Shown here: in pieces, positions 1-13,688 of the stretch
Layout: each line of letters begins with the position of its first letter
Numbering within the stretch: position 1 is the stretch's first letter
Assembly: GCA_013399895.1 (NCBI GenBank)
Contig: VXBA01005853.1
Span: forward strand, 3,388,081-3,452,080
DNA: 64,000 nt
Source: Serilophus lunatus
Taxonomy: Eukaryota; Chordata; Aves; Passeriformes; Eurylaimidae
Reading direction: 5' to 3'
Position numbers and translations under genes: made by a program
The notes under the pieces: generated by a model
Told to the model about the DNA's origin: nothing
The model's database searches: none
The model's input: only the letters and a program-made list of their open reading frames with translations

Positions 1-3000
1 CTCTGATTCAGAGAAAAGAATCGCCTGGATTTCAGGTCGGCACCCGACTCTCCCTCCCTCAGCTTCTGCGGGCCAGTGACTCAATCGGCGGCAGCGGGAT
101 CTGTGGCTCCGGCTCCATCCCTGCTTGGCTCCACTCCCGCCCGGCACGGCTTCAGCAACAATGGTGCTGGCCTTGAGCGAGCGGACACAGGGTGGCAGCT
201 CCCTCCACACCCACTGGCGGGGTCAGAGGGGCAGGGAGGGAATGAAAGGGGCGCCCATCACTTGTCCCCAGACGAGGGACTTGGAAATGCTTGGTGAACA
301 CCAAGGGCTGAAGGGCTCGGTGCTGTGGGTGGGTGGATATTCCCAGCCCTGTATCTCTGCAGGTGGGTATGAGCATCCCTCCCACACTCGCTCAGTGCCG
401 AGTAGCTTCGGGGGGTGTCCCGACTCCTCGCTGCCCAGCGATCCCAGAGGGGATGCCCCGTCCCGCACGAGAGCTTTGATCAGCTCCCAGGGGATACGGC
501 TCTGAAGCTGTTCCCCCATCCCCAAGAGTTTGGTGAGCTGCCCCTCGCTCAGCCCTTCCTCTGTCTCCCTGAGACGTGCGCAGGCGGCGGCGGCCCTTGG
601 CTGAGCGGCCCTTGGCTTCCAGCGATCAACAGGAAACGGGAGATGGATTTCTCGGCAAACTGGGCTTTCCATAAACAGTCTGAGGGGCCGACCCGCGACG
701 GCGGGAGCAGTGCAGAGCCAGGGCTGGGCTTTACAGCTGTTTATCACATTTTTCTGCTCTCGTTTCCTCTCTGGCTCGGCAGCTCAAGGTTCCTCTTCTC
801 CCACATGCAAATCAGCACTGCTGGATAGGCTGCTGCCACTCCCAACTGGGATGCTTCTGCTGGAGCAGGATCAAGGCAGACAGCATCCCATGGATCCTGT
901 GCCCTCCTCATCCTGGGTGCAAGGTGCCAGAGCATCACCCCCCACCATCCTTCCCAAACAGAAACCCAGGTTCCATCAGGTTTCCTTTGCTTTAGAGAAC
1001 ACCAGACCCCACCGGCACACAAGCCTCCAATTTCTCGGCAATCAGGACTTAAGAAAATACAAGCTGACCCTGAGGGGTGAGAGAGGACTGGAGGGAGGGG
1101 GCATTGCTGGGCTCTCCACCTGCTTCTCATTAGCAGCAGATTTTTCAGAGCTGGCCCCTCTCCCCATCCCACCCTGGTGAGCTCGGCGACTTGGCTATTT
1201 CCCGGTGATTTTTGCCTGTCTCAAAAAGCCATGAGACAAGAGGTTTGACTGTAGAACATCCATCCCTCTGTGCATCCCTCCTGGCAGGACAAAGCAGCTC
1301 CATATTCATGCACCCTCTGTGACCCATATCAGAGTCCCCGGGCACTGATCCTGACCCGAGGGGTGTTGTTGGCTGCTCCCGTCCCTGTCTCCAAGCCTGC
1401 CCTGACCCATGGGACAGCAGGGACTGTGTTTTCGGGTGCTGGAGGTCGGTGCAGGGTGCTGGGGTCAGCCGGCGCATGGGCCCCGCTTGCCGAGCCAAAC
1501 AAAGGCGCTTTCTTTTGGCTTGGGCTCGGGGGCAGCACGACCCGTCTGGAAGCGAAGCCGCCTGCGTCAGAGGCAGACGGCGACAGGGTGGGGGGGTCTT
1601 CCAGAGGGCAGGAAAAACAGTGGTGGCAGGGCTGCACCAGAGCCCACAGGGAGCTACCACCAGGCTCTTTGCAGAGGTGAGACCCCAGGACCCTCATGCT
1701 CCCACTCCAGGTTGCCCACACTCGCTGGCTGATGCATAGCCCTGTCCTCATTCTGTGATGCTATTGTGGCGCCAGTGGTGCTGCCAGTCTGCCAAGCAAC
1801 ACCCACCTTTACAAAATACATATTTTTTTTGCCTCTGAAAGGCACAAAACCGCCTCACATAGAGGCGAGAGTGGGCACACAGATGCTAAAGCAAAGAGTG
1901 AGACATCTAGCACCACGCCAATTTTGGCAGGCCAGTGTGGATAGCCAGTGCCAGCTCCTGGCTCCTCCCCATCATTCCAAGCAGAGCCAAAACTTTTCCA
2001 CAAAAGCCAACCTCGACCCACCAGCACAGCAGCAGCTCTGTGCAGCCATGCAGGCGCTGCTGGCAAAGCCAGCCGTGCGTGTTCTGGCACCAGAATGCAC
2101 ATCCTATTTCCACGTGATGGATGTGGAAGAAAATGTGTTTGCCTGCAGAGAGGGGATGTGGATGGCGGGATGGGGCTGGGAACAGAGCTGGCAGAGGAGT
2201 TGGGATGCTGGAATATGGGGTTGGCCAAGGAGGAACACTGCCTGGAAATGGGCTCGGCTGGGCCAGGGCTGTGTTTGGGAGGAAAGCTGGTATGTGGGTG
2301 TGTTGGTGCATGAGGACGTTGGGCTGGGGAGTGTGTTGAAAGAGAAAGGGTTTCATTTTTTCATTTGAAATGGCTTTTCTGATCTCTTGGTATATAAAAT
2401 TAAATATTACCAAAGTGAAAAAAAAGGGGGGGAGGGGGGGGGGAAGTCATCAGTAACCATTCTTGCCCACTCTGAAAAATCCCCTTTTCAGTCACATTTT
2501 TGCTGCCTTGTTTGTTTTTCAGTCTGGACATGAAGCTGGAGCTCAGAGGCTCATATGTCCCTTTTCCATGGCTCTGCCAGACTCAGGGATGGCCTTCAGA
2601 GAGCCAAGCTGTGGGGATGCTCCTGGTTGGGGCTTCATCAGTATATAGGATGCCAACAGTCCCCATTGTCCAATGTTTGGAAGAAGGAAGAAACTTCATG
2701 GATATATCTCAGTGCCCATATGTTATGGGAGTGCAGCCAGACAGTTCCTGATCCTGCAGCAAGGGATGCTCATGCCCAGCGACTGTGAGCCAGTGTCCCC
2801 CACCCTGCATCCCAGTCCTCAGCAGGAGCAAGGTGATGGTCAGCAAGGTGCAGGGGGGTGATTCAAATTCCAGACATGCACCAAGAGTGATTTGTGTAGG
2901 ATTTGATTTTGCAGCTGTAAATCCAAAGAGCAGCTTGTCCACAGGCCAGCTTTTCTGGAAGAATACTTCCAACTTTCAGGGCTTCCCTCTGGCCTCCCCA

Positions 3001-5400
3001 TGGGTACAGGCACAGGAGAGGGATGTGGGTGCCAGAGGTGTGAAGCCATGTGGGGGTCCCTGGCACAGCCTCTGCCCCTGCCTTGCTCAGGGTAGCAGCC
3101 AAGAAGGATTTGGATCCATAACTTTATTCCCACAGAATTTACGTCTTAGATTCACACTTTTTATTCTTTCTGGCAGTATTTGGTTTAATTTATGTTGGAT
3201 CCTGTGGGGTGGTGTGGCTGGACCCATCCCAGCTACAGCCACTGCTATCCCACACTGGGCACAATGTCCTCTGTGCAGGTCTCCCTGGACACTCTCATGG
3301 TGTGAGGGGCACTTGAGGTGCAGATACAAACTCGCCCTTCTCAGACCTGGGAAGGTGCTGGGAAAGCCTGCTCCAGAGATGGCCAGTCTCCACAAATTCC
3401 CAGCTCCCTGCCAGCTCCAGGAGCGCCCTGAGCCCCAGACCCTGCTGATTAGAGACATTTAACATTCCTCCCAACACTGAATGGATATTTTATCAGCGGG
3501 ATTTTTTTCCTGCAGACTATTTTCTTTTCATGAAAACATTAAATGGCCTGAGAGATAAGGAGCAAATTTATAACAGTTCACACCGAAGCAGCCAAGACAC
3601 TGGCAGGGAAAAAATGCCTTCCCTCACGCTACCCGCCTTCCCTTGCACACTCCCCACCCCAGCCGCTTCCTCTCATTCTCTCCAAATACTCCTGACTCCC
3701 ACGACAAGCTTGGCTGCCGCGTCCTGGCTCTTCCTGCCCTGGGGCAGAGCTTGGTGCAAGGTCGCCCACCGAGCCAGGGGCCATGGCACAAGAAGGTGTC
3801 AACACAGTCCTGCTCATCATCGCCCTGGGGATGCTCTTGAGGACTGCCTGCGTCCTGGGGCAATGCAGCCTTGTGCCCAGCAGCTCTGGACATGAGGATA
3901 AAATCCTAGACACACCCCCCCTCCTGATATGAGGACAGGTTCAGTCTGTGCAAAGCCTTGCCTTAAAAATGAGCCAGTCTAAATCTGGGTGGATGTTAAC
4001 TGCGGGTCTGGGTGAGACCTGCCAGCCCCCCTCTTTCCTACCCCAATAAAGCATCCCTTGTTCCATCCCTGCCACTGGGAGCTGCTCAGCAAACCAGTCC
4101 TGGGGCTCACAGAGCTGTAATGTTTAACTTACCAAAATCTGCAATAAATTTTGCTCGTGGCCCCCAATCATCTGGCCCCCGTCCGCCAGCACTGCCGGTT
4201 TATGAGCTCTGAAGAGCTATAAAGGACTTTTACTGGCTGTGTTTTTTATTTCAAATTAGAGTGTGACTGGATAAACACTGGACAAAGTACGGATTTACCG
4301 AGCAGCCTGTGTAGTGCAGAGCTGGGGGCTCGGGGACAAGTGGAGCTGTGGCTCTGTGGGATGGACACTGTGTCCCTTCACCCCAGAGGAGTGGGCTGGT
4401 GCCTTCCTCACCCTGGCTGGCCAAAAGCATGAGGGCTGGGGGTGGGCACCAATGAAGAGCCCCAGTGCTGAGGAATAACATAATTTAGTGAAAACAGAGC
4501 ACACAGGCAGTTCCCTCTTCTCAAACCATGCTTGGAATTTTGTTCACCAGAGGATGTTCTCTCCTGATCAGAAGGTCAAAGCCAACATCTCTTCTATGGG
4601 AATAAGGGAGGGATGCAGTGCCAGGGACCCCAGATGTTCCCATCCCACACTGAGGTGGCTGTTGGGATCCATAGGGAAGCAGTGCAAGCCACTATCTGTG
4701 CTTGTCACCTGGTAATGTCCCTTTCCTGCTTGCAAAGATGGTGTCACCTATTTTACAGGTGCCATGGTCTGTCCCCAGGCACTACGAAGGGAGACAGAGG
4801 GGGGAAAATGGGTGAGCAGCATGAGGGTATCCCACATAGATATTTTCCTTCCCTTCCCTGTCAACACCTTGCCTGTTCACTACTCTGGGAATGCTCTTGT
4901 GTCCTTGGCATGTGGGCAGAGAGGGGACATGCCAACAGCCCTCCTCTGCCCCACTGTTTGTCACAGGTTCTTGGGGCCATGGGGCTCTGTCATGAAAACA
5001 GAGCCTGGGACAGGGGGGATGTCTGGGGTCTCAGACTCCCGAGGGTGGTGAGGTCGCTTCCCTCCATTTCATGGTATGTCCAGAAAACAGAGACACCTCT
5101 TTTCTGGCCCCGGATTTGGGGGCTTGGCCACTCTTTTGGAGGTACAAACCATGCAGAATGTGATCCTGGGTGAAGCCAAACAGTTTTCCAGGATGTAATT
5201 AAGGATTCCATCCCTCATTCCAGGGAGGGGTGGCAGGGCGGGAGGGGCTGCCCGCTGTCCCCTCCATCCCCCCAGGACAGACACCGTGCCCCGAGCCGAG
5301 TGCAGGGCTGTGCTCCCAGCGAGCGCTTGAAGAATATAGGTGGTTAATGCCTTCAGCATGTATGAAATATCCCATATGCTGGGAAACAAAAGGGGCTCTG
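1..5400. other. Non-coding flank upstream of SYNPO
   Basis: I see no exon with recognisable protein similarity on either strand here. The open frames are short, mutually overlapping and typical of GC-rich non-coding DNA. Local landmarks are a perfect octamer ATGCAAAT at 805-812, an AT-rich island at about 3530-3600 containing the GATA-type site AGATAAGG, and a low-complexity A/G run near 2420-2446. Human synteny would put the 3' end of NDST1 to the left, but no NDST1 sequence is visible. This is intergenic DNA or a far-upstream SYNPO intron; which one cannot be decided from sequence alone. Confidence 0.6.
2418..2446. repeat. Purine homopolymer tract (A8 then G-rich)
   Basis: A run of A is followed directly by two G runs separated by one A. 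It is simple sequence, prone to length error and capable of G-quadruplex formation. No gene association is visible. Confidence 0.7.
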
Positions 5401-5402
5401 TG

Positions 5403-5650
5403 CTATTAAAGTTTCATTTCCCCCCTCCCCTCTTCCCGCCCCTCTCCCCCCCATTCACCCTGCCCTGCGCGCGCGGCTGGAGGAGAACGGGAGAGGAGAC
5501 CCGGGCGCTGCCGGCCCCAGCTCCCGGCCGGGACCCCGGGGTCCGGGCACAGCGCGGGGAGCGAGGGCTTGACCCACCCCGGGCTCAGCTGGAGCACGTG
5601 GAGAGCAGCCAGCTTTACTTCCCCGCGGGAGAAAAGGGAAGGGGAAAGAG
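5403..5650 (+). promoter_or_regulatory. Candidate SYNPO upstream promoter and non-coding first exon
   Basis: An ATTAAAG TATA-like box at about 5404 is followed by a CpG-rich block at about 5460-5660, rising sharply out of CpG-poor surroundings. The block ends in a good splice donor, AG|GTGAGC, with the boundary after 5650. No start codon in the block opens a meaningful frame, so it would be 5' untranslated. The next + strand gene is SYNPO, whose first coding exon lies 7.5 kb downstream. Known mammalian SYNPO genes use non-coding first exons. Assignment to SYNPO is inference. Confidence 0.4.
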
Positions 5651-8600
5651 GTGAGCGTGGCGAGGGCGAGCATCCCTGGACTGACCGGAGTTGCCCTGGG
5701 CTTGGTGGATGTCCCACAGGGATGCTGGCTGGGGATGGCTCTCAGTGACCATGGGGACAGAGAGGTGTCAGAGGACACGAACACGGCAACCTCCAGGATG
5801 GAGGGGGCTCCTGGCAGAGCAGAGGTGGGAGGTGGGCTTCCTCGAGACCCCCCCTAAATTGTCTTCCTTATGACAGAGTCTCTTTTGGCTCATCTGTCCT
5901 GTTGGGGATGGGGTGCCCCTCTGCCACCATCCACCCTGTGCCTGGCTGAGTGAGCTGGAGGCTTGGAGGGGGGAAAATCTCTTTTCCCCAGGATCCCCTG
6001 GAACTGCTGGGGAGAGGATGAGCAGCAGAGGGGACAGATGAAGCAGGGGAAGAAGAGGGAGAGTAGTACCGGGCAGGGAACCTGATATCAGCAAAACCAG
6101 CCCCGTGCCCTGGGGGGACCCTGGCATCTCTTTGGTGTCCCAGCCCTCCCTCATGGCCAGACCCGCAGGGGTCCACAAGGTTTGACTCCAGCAGGGCTGC
6201 CGATGCTGGTCCCCCGGGCTCCTGAAGGGGTTAAGAGAGGAGAGGAAAAGCCGAGAAAGAAAACAGAGGGTTGGGAGAGAGCAGCTCGGTCAGGGGCTGT
6301 TTGCACTGGCTTGGATGTGTCCTCGGCATGTTTATTCCTACTGCACGAGCAGTTTTGCCAGAAGGAGAGCCAGACTGCTGAGCACACTGCTCACACACAT
6401 GCAACCCCATCCCAAAATGCTTGGGGACCCCTCCAAGTAGCAATGGCCATGGGCTGGTCTCAGGCACCCCCAGAGCCCAGCTGAGTAGCAGAGCTACTTC
6501 CCTGCCTCGCCTGGGTTGGCAGGGCTCTCAGTCTTGGGCGAGTTAAATGGGAAAAAAGCTCATGTCCCAAGGCCACCAGCCTGCTGTGCCGCTGGGGCCA
6601 AGGCCTGGGAATGGGCATGTGCTGGGGTTTGGCTCCTTTCCTGGTCTAGAAATAAAACACTCCCTTCCCCGGGATGCTCTTTGTTTCCCATGGACAGACC
6701 CGAGAGCTGCTTGTGGGACTCAGAGGGGCCAAGCTCTATATTAGTGTGCACTCAGTCACAGTCCTGCTAAAATACCCTTTATCCTGGTCCTGACGGTCCC
6801 CAGCCTGTGTGCATCCATCTCTATTCTCAGGTCTCGTCCTGCCTTCCTGGAATTAGAGCTGGGGATCAAGAGACTGGCCAGGGCTGTAGGTTTGAGACCC
6901 AGCAGGGAGCTGCTCCCTGTCTCTTACCAGCATGTTTTTGTTCTTCAGGGAGCTTTAGGGCTTCAGGGATGCCTGGAGGTGATGGTGGAGGGTCACAGTG
7001 GGGAGTGTGGAGCTCCTGGGCTCAGCAAACCTTAGCCAAGTCATTGGCTCTGCCATTGACCTTGGATCTACGTGTTAGCAGGTCACATTCCCTGTTCCTA
7101 GCAGTCTGGGGTCGTGGCCCCTTGTTTGTCTGTTCAGGGAGAGCTGGAGACAGGGAGAACCTGACTGTGTCAAACACTGCTGTGAAATAAAGCAGTGGCT
7201 CACACTGTGCTGGCCCCCAGGATGACCTGGGAAGCTCAGCAGTCCCTGGACCCAGCAGAGCTGAAATTCTCTGGCTGTCAGTCATCCCAGCTCAGGTGTC
7301 CCTGAATGCTCTGAGATTGTTTAAACTGGATTTTCGAGCCTCTGTGAGGTTTTCTGCTTATTTATTGCCTCGTGCTTTATGTCTGCTGAGGCTGAGCTCC
7401 CTGGGGCCAATGTGGCTGCAGAATGAACCCTAACTCCACTAGAGGGAATCTCATCTCACTCATCCCATGGCTGTGGGATGAGCTCCAGCCCCACTGCAGG
7501 GTGAATCCCAATCCCACTGTGAGGTGACCCCAACACTGCTGCAGAAGCTGCCCTGCTCTCTCCACAAAAAAAACCTCCAGGCAGGTTTTTGACACAAGCA
7601 ACAACAGGCATCTGATATCCAGGAGTGACTCCATACCACAGTGCTTTCCTCCAGGAGTTTGTCATCTCTCCCCCAGGAAATGTGCATCAATATCACTTGG
7701 GAAAGGCGTGAAGGCGCTGCTGTGCCAGCCCGCCCTCCCTCCCTTCTCCCCCTCTGGCAGCTGCTGCCGGAGCTCTGAGGGGAAATTTGGGTGTGGGACC
7801 GGCTGTGCCAGAGAGCCAGTGGCTGCACAGCCAGGGTGTTCCTGTAGGATGAGTGATGGACGTGAGCTGCCCCAGGCAAGAAGGGATGTGTGGAACCAGA
7901 AGCTGCCGGAACCCAGCTTGCCAATCTGGCTCACTTTGCAGCCACAGCAGTGCCAGCCCCGGGGACAGCTGTGCCATGCTGCCCAGAGTTTGGTTTTTCA
8001 GGCCATCTTCTCTCTTGGATCTCCTTGGTTTTTATATTTCGTTTCAGCTTTGAAAAGGCTGAGCTGTAGTTTCCTCCTTGGCTTCCTGCAGTGATCTGAT
8101 GAGGCTCCAGCAGTGGTGGCCAGGGGTCTCTGGGGATGGCCACCCCCCTCCCAGAGGTACCTTGGGCTTGCAGCAGGCTGAGCCGATGGGACATGGCTGG
8201 GCTTGTCAAACTTGGTATTTTCCTCTCCAAAACTGCACTGAGAAAAAGGGCTTGAGGCAGCTGTGATAGCCAGGCTGGGGTTGTCCTCATCCCCTGGAAC
8301 GCAGCAGCTGGAGCTGGGGTCAGGGTTCAAGTTGAGCAAAGGGCAGGACAGGCTGGGATCTGCCCTGCGTGGGACTGGCTGTGCAGTCATGGAATGGGCA
8401 GCTCCCAGGATTGTCTGGTTGGGAACCCCAGGGCAGATGGGCCCCTTAGGGGTGACAGGAAGGGATAAATTTACTTCTCAACCCATGCAGGAGGGCAGAG
8501 CAGGATAAGTATCACTTGTCTGGAGCACACAGGCTGATATTCAACGGATGCAAATCCCAGTGGAGTATCAGGGTTTGTTGGAGCCCCCCAGAGTGGGGCT

Positions 8601-11600
8601 GCGAGGTGGGCTGAGCAGTGAAAGGAAGTGAGTGGGTGTCCTGAGCACCAAAACCTGCTCAAAACCCTCGTGGGAGCGGGGCTGATGGAGGAGGGGCAAA
8701 CACCTGCTGGGGCTGGGATGGTATATCTGTGCTGGGGTACACAATGCATTGCACCCCAAGTCCAGCCCTGCCTGCACTGTGCTGCCCTGCAGGGGTCTGG
8801 CATCCCCTTCCTCAGTCCTCCATGCTGCTCCTCAGACCACTCTAAGCCTCCTCGATGCCTGAGAACAGGGAGGGGAGCTGCCCAGGGAGAATTCCACTCT
8901 TCCCTGAACCTCCAGGAACAAGGCCAGGGCTGACATGAGGAGCCATACAGCAGTGCAGAGGGATGCAGTCAGCCCACATCCAGCCCTTCCTTCCAGCGTA
9001 GGGTGGACAGGGAGGGGACATGGTCCAGCTGGCCAGGATGCCACTGTCCTCCTCCCTTGCTTTGCTCACTGCTTAATCAGGACAACTCCCCTGGTGCCCC
9101 ACAGCCCCCGTGCCATCCCCAGTGTTCCTCCTGCTGCCTCGTCTCACCAGCTGTGGGCAGGGAATCAGGGCACAGGACACCCACCTGCCAGGACCAGCAG
9201 CCCGTGACCCCACAGGCAGGCTGGGGCGCTGGGGACTGCAGGGGTTGCACAGGGACAAGCATTCAGGAATGTTGTTTTTTCCATCCTGGTTTCCATCAAG
9301 GTAGTAAATCAGTGCTGCAAAAGGCTTTTGTTTTCCCCAGCACGCTGCTGGCTGCTGTGTCTGCCAGCCCTGGCCTTGCCTGCAGGAGCCAGGAGACAGC
9401 CATCCTCATTCACACTTCCAGGGATCACTCCAGGGACAGGGTCCATCTTTTCATGCCAAGGGAAGCAATCACATCCCATCCCATCCCAGTTTCCTTGTGC
9501 CCCTTCCCTGAGCACTGTACTCCTGAAAACAAGGCTTCCCCCCATCCATCCTGCACAGCTCATCCATGTCCCTCCTGTTGCCATCCCCTTCCTGCTGGAA
9601 GTGATAGTGCTGTCCCATGGAAGGATACTGGGGTGACACAGGGTGACCCCACACTGGCTCCAGCCATGCAGGGCTTTGGGGTTTGGTGGGGGTTCCTCGT
9701 GCAAGGAGGTCACCCCAAAGGCAGCTTGGCTGTGCCTTCCCCCAGCACACAGCTCGGCCATCCCGGCCAGGTATCCAGGGAGCTGGGAGGGATATTGGAT
9801 TGCAGCAGATGGGAGAGTGTCTGTGCACAGGGCAGCCACATGCTGCTGGGTGACAGTTACACCCCAGAGATGTCTCCGGTATCAGCTGTGGGGGCAGCCC
9901 TCCCTTACAGAAACAGGGGAACCTCATGGATATGGGGTTGCCCTTGGGGGATGCAAGGGTCTCCTTTGTCTGTGGTGCCACTGAAGGAAGGTGCCACGGG
10001 AAGAAGGTGCCACGTGTGGAAGGAAGGTGCCCAGCTCCCCTGAGGGGACATTCAGCTGCTGGCACAGGGGAGGTGTAAAGCTCCCCAGATGTATACATTG
10101 CGACTGGGCTATTTTGGAAAGGGACAGGGCTGATCTTGTGACTGGAGCTGGGGACTGCAAGTCTGGGCAGCAGGGTCCTGCCTGAGTGACAGCGACCCAC
10201 TGCCTGACCCGGGGAAACCTGAGAGCCCCCGCTGCGCTGAGGACAGCTTTCACACCCCTTCCTGGCTTGTTTCATGATGATGAAAACTCAGCGCGGAGCA
10301 GGGATGTGGCTGGGAACAACTCGGGAAAGCAGGGACAGAGCCCAGGTTTGGGTGTGAATCTGCCCCCCAGTTAATGGCACCCCTGGGGCCGGGCCACCCG
10401 CGATCCCCAGAGCTGTCCTGGAGGTTCATCCCATTGTTTTACAGCTGTGCCACCTCCTTTTCCTGCACGGCTTGTGGGACAGACCAGCCCAGGCACTGCA
10501 GTCCCCCAGCAGTGCGCTGGGAGCAGATGGAGATGAAGACTTTCTGCAGACCCCGTCTCCCCCGGGCTCAGCAGCCTGAATGCCAGCAACGCCTGCCAAA
10601 AATATTTGTGTGGGACGTGGAAAGTTAACTTTAGTTTTCCTCTTTTCAATAGCGGGGGGGTGGCAGGGTGTGAGAAAGGCAGGTGGGGGGGCTGTGCATC
10701 ACCCGCCAGCGAGTGGGCAGGAAGAGAAGTTGAGCAAAAGGTCTCCTTGCTGCCAGATTTCAGCACTTTGTGAATTGAAGAGGTTTTTTTCATTGTCATT
10801 ATTCCTTCCCCAGCACCATTTTGCAGCTTCTCGTAGAGGTTTGCTGCTGTCAAGAAGCATGAGGAGCCTCTCAGAGGGGCACGGTGGGGAGCTGCTTTTT
10901 GGGGTTGTGAGCTGGGCACCAGTGCCCAACTCAAGCGTCCTTTGGTGCTGAAATGATTCCAAAAATAACCCTCATCCCCCTTTACAGCCTTAATTTGCAG
11001 GTGGGGGCTATTTCAGCTCGGTTTTGGCTGGTGTTGCTGCTCATCTTTTTGCCAATGCAATGATGCACCCGAGGCATATATACCCATCCTACCCGGCCGG
11101 TATTCCAGCAGACGGGATCAGCCCAGCAGCTTTTGCTGGAGATCCGTGTTACTCATAAATATTCCTTTCCTGTGCTGCTCGTAGAGCCCAGGAGCTGTGC
11201 CCCGGGGGGAAGGCAGCTGCTCCCATAGCTCCACTGCATTTTCCCCACCACTGTGCCAGGTCCAGACTTGGCTCCCAGGGAGGCAGCAGATGCCTGACTC
11301 AGTATTTTGGTGCTGTGGGTGGCCCCATCCCAGCAGCATGTCCTTGGGGAACACCACGCAGGTCTCACCAAGGAGGGGTTTGCCTGGGGAACACCGGGAC
11401 TGTGGGCGTCACTCCCCAGGCTATGCAGAAAGCACTCCCAAATCGATAGGGGGTGGCTTTGGAAGATGGTTTTCANTGAGGTGGCTACAGTGTAGGATGG
11501 ACATGAGTTGTGCTGCCTAAGAAACTCGCTCCCTAAGGATAGGGTGAGGGAATGGGAGCGGGGAGATGCAGGGCTGCTCTGAGAGGATCTCTGCAGACCC

Positions 11601-13126
11601 GCCTGGGGTGGAGGTATTTTTGGAAACTTTCTCTTTGTGTCGTTTGAGATAAGCCAGTTCCCTCCAGCTCCCTCCAGCTCCAACAACTTGCCATGTTTCT
11701 AAGGAAAGATGTGGGTGGCTTCCTGCAACTATTGGGCCCCCAAATTACGTAAAGAGAAGGGTGAGATTCCTTTTTCAGAGAGAAACATTGACATTTTCCC
11801 CCCAGGATATCTTTGTAAATCTGTGTTGAATAATTGCAGCAGAGCGAGGCAGAAGGAAGGATTTCAGAAAGGGCAGAAGATTTCCTTTGGCCATTCTCCA
11901 AAAAATGCAGCCTTGTGTTTGGGAAATGCCTGAGCGCCTGTTTTCAAATCTGCCTTCTTTTCCAAAATAACCTTGCTAAGGATGGGAAAAGTTTTGTAGA
12001 GAAGGTGTGTGAGCATCGAGGAAGCTGTCTGGTGTATTCCTGCTGTGATGTTGACCTGGTGCGTTTTCTTATTTCATTGAAAAATTTTGCAATAACCAGG
12101 GTTGGGACGAGCACAAACCTCTTTTCCTCCTCAGCTGCCTGTTAGACTGGGAAATCCATAATGGTCCATATGCTTTGGGTGCTGTGGGTCTCCTGGCAGG
12201 AGTGATGCCCAGAGGACAATTCCCTGGGACCCAGCCTTGCTGTGGGCAGGGCTGGGTGAAACTGTGCCGAGTGGCTGCAAGGGACTCACAGGAATTTCCG
12301 TGTGCTGTAACCCATATCCTGTCCTGGGAGTGATGAGATCCCCCTCTCCCAGCTGATACCTCATCTGTGTCAGTGCGTGGGTTCATCATCCAGCAGGATT
12401 TATGCTCGACAGGAGGGAAGTGAGTCTGTCTGTGCTTGTTCTGATGCCACATGAGTCACTCAATGGTTAAACCCAGTTTTTTTAGCTGGATGATGGAAAT
12501 TTTTCTTTTATGATCCTGATAACTCTGAGAAACATTCTCAGGGACTGGGTTCTTCCCTGAATAATTCCAGCTCCAGGGCCACAAGAGTCCCTCAGCTCTG
12601 ACCACTGTTGGGGTGTCCGTAGCCCCATCTTGGCTGCCAAAGTGAAGGGAGCTGGGCACAGGGCTCCAGCCCTGGGCACTGACCCCAGGGTGAGGAGGGA
12701 TTGATGAGAGAGCAGGGGTGGTGAGCACGACATTGGGGTGGAGGCCTTTCTAAATGAACTTTGCATCTTGGGGAGTCTTTCCTTGAGGGGAGCAGTGCTG
12801 GACCTGGAGCTCAGGATGGGGTTGCTGGCAGCTGCTCTGATGGCTGTGACCATGGGAAATCAGTGCATGCACAAGCATCCTCAGTGTCCCCCCTTTCCTT
12901 CACACAGGTCCTTGGATGCTGGTCCTCTGCCTGCCTGAAAAAGAGAAATTCCTGCAAAATCCTCCTTGCTGACCTGTCTCCCCTGGCCAGATCCCTACAG
13001 CTGGGTCTCCAAAAGTTGCCTGCTCCAGAGACATCGTGCCCGGTCCTCCTGCCTGCAAGAGGAGTAAAGCTGAGCTCATGCCCAGCACATGGCCACCCTC
13101 CCTCTCAGACGCTGCCCATGGTCTGA
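5651..13126 (+). other. Probable SYNPO 5' intron, no coding exon recognised
   Basis: No frame in this stretch shows recognisable protein similarity. The longest open frames (for example 9003-10043) have no family motifs and overlap equally long frames on the other strand. A single ambiguous base lies at 11476. If the CpG block at 5.4-5.65 kb is a first exon, this whole stretch is intron 1. Confidence 0.5.
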
Positions 13127-13213
13127 GGGAGGCTGACGGGGAGGATCCATCCCTCTGGCCATGAGGAGTGGGTTGGAAAGGCTGTGGAGCACCAGCAAAG
13201 GACAGTGGTGAAG

Positions 13214-13688
13214 ATGCTGAGGGCGAGGTTCCAGCAGTCCTGCCTCCACTCCCAGCCCGCCTGCCCTGTGTCTGGGGAGGCTGTGCAGATCCCCTGTGCC
13301 TCTGGGATGGCTGAGGGGGACTCTGAGGGGGACAGCAGCTGTTGGCAGGAGATGGGGAGCAGGGGGGGGCAAAGGTGCCATCAGCTCCAGAATGCTTCTG
13401 CTTCAGAGCTGGGTGAGCAGGAGAGATGGACTGGACTGCTGGGAGGGAAGTCAAGTGGGAGCTGCCAGTGGGAGCCCAGGGAGCTCAACGGGGATGTACT
13501 GCATCCCACATTGGATGGCAGCAGCCTGGCCTCGGTGGGAGAGCCTGCAACCCCCTGCAAATGCCCTAGCTCTGCCCTAGAGCTGCCTCCCAGAGCAGAC
13601 ATCCCCACAGCCAACCCCAGCCAGGAGTGGAAAGTGGTGAAGATCCAACGGGTCCTCATCAACCCTGATATTGAGCCGAGGAAAGCAG
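13214..13688 (+). CDS. SYNPO: SYNPO coding exon 1 (long-isoform amino terminus)
   Basis: The exon encodes 158 residues and ends in a phase-1 donor, GCAG|GTAAGA. The last third, around SQEWKVVK, matches the amino-terminal region of mammalian long synaptopodin; a weaker VQIP match lies further upstream, and the rest is poorly conserved. Joining to exon 2 forms a Gly codon followed by LSRSASLSEKE, the expected junction sequence. The exon's 5' boundary and any untranslated part are not determined; the frame is open back to 13127. Confidence 0.8.

Noticed and set aside
9003..10043. 346-codon open frame on the + strand
   Set aside because: No family motifs, overlaps long frames on the opposite strand, and the amino-acid mix (Pro, Ser, Cys, Trp) is typical of translated GC-rich non-coding DNA.
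12761..13126. Possible upstream SYNPO coding exon in the same frame as 13214
   Set aside because: It is closed by TGA at 13124-13126 with no good donor before it, so it cannot be continuous with the SYNPO frame.
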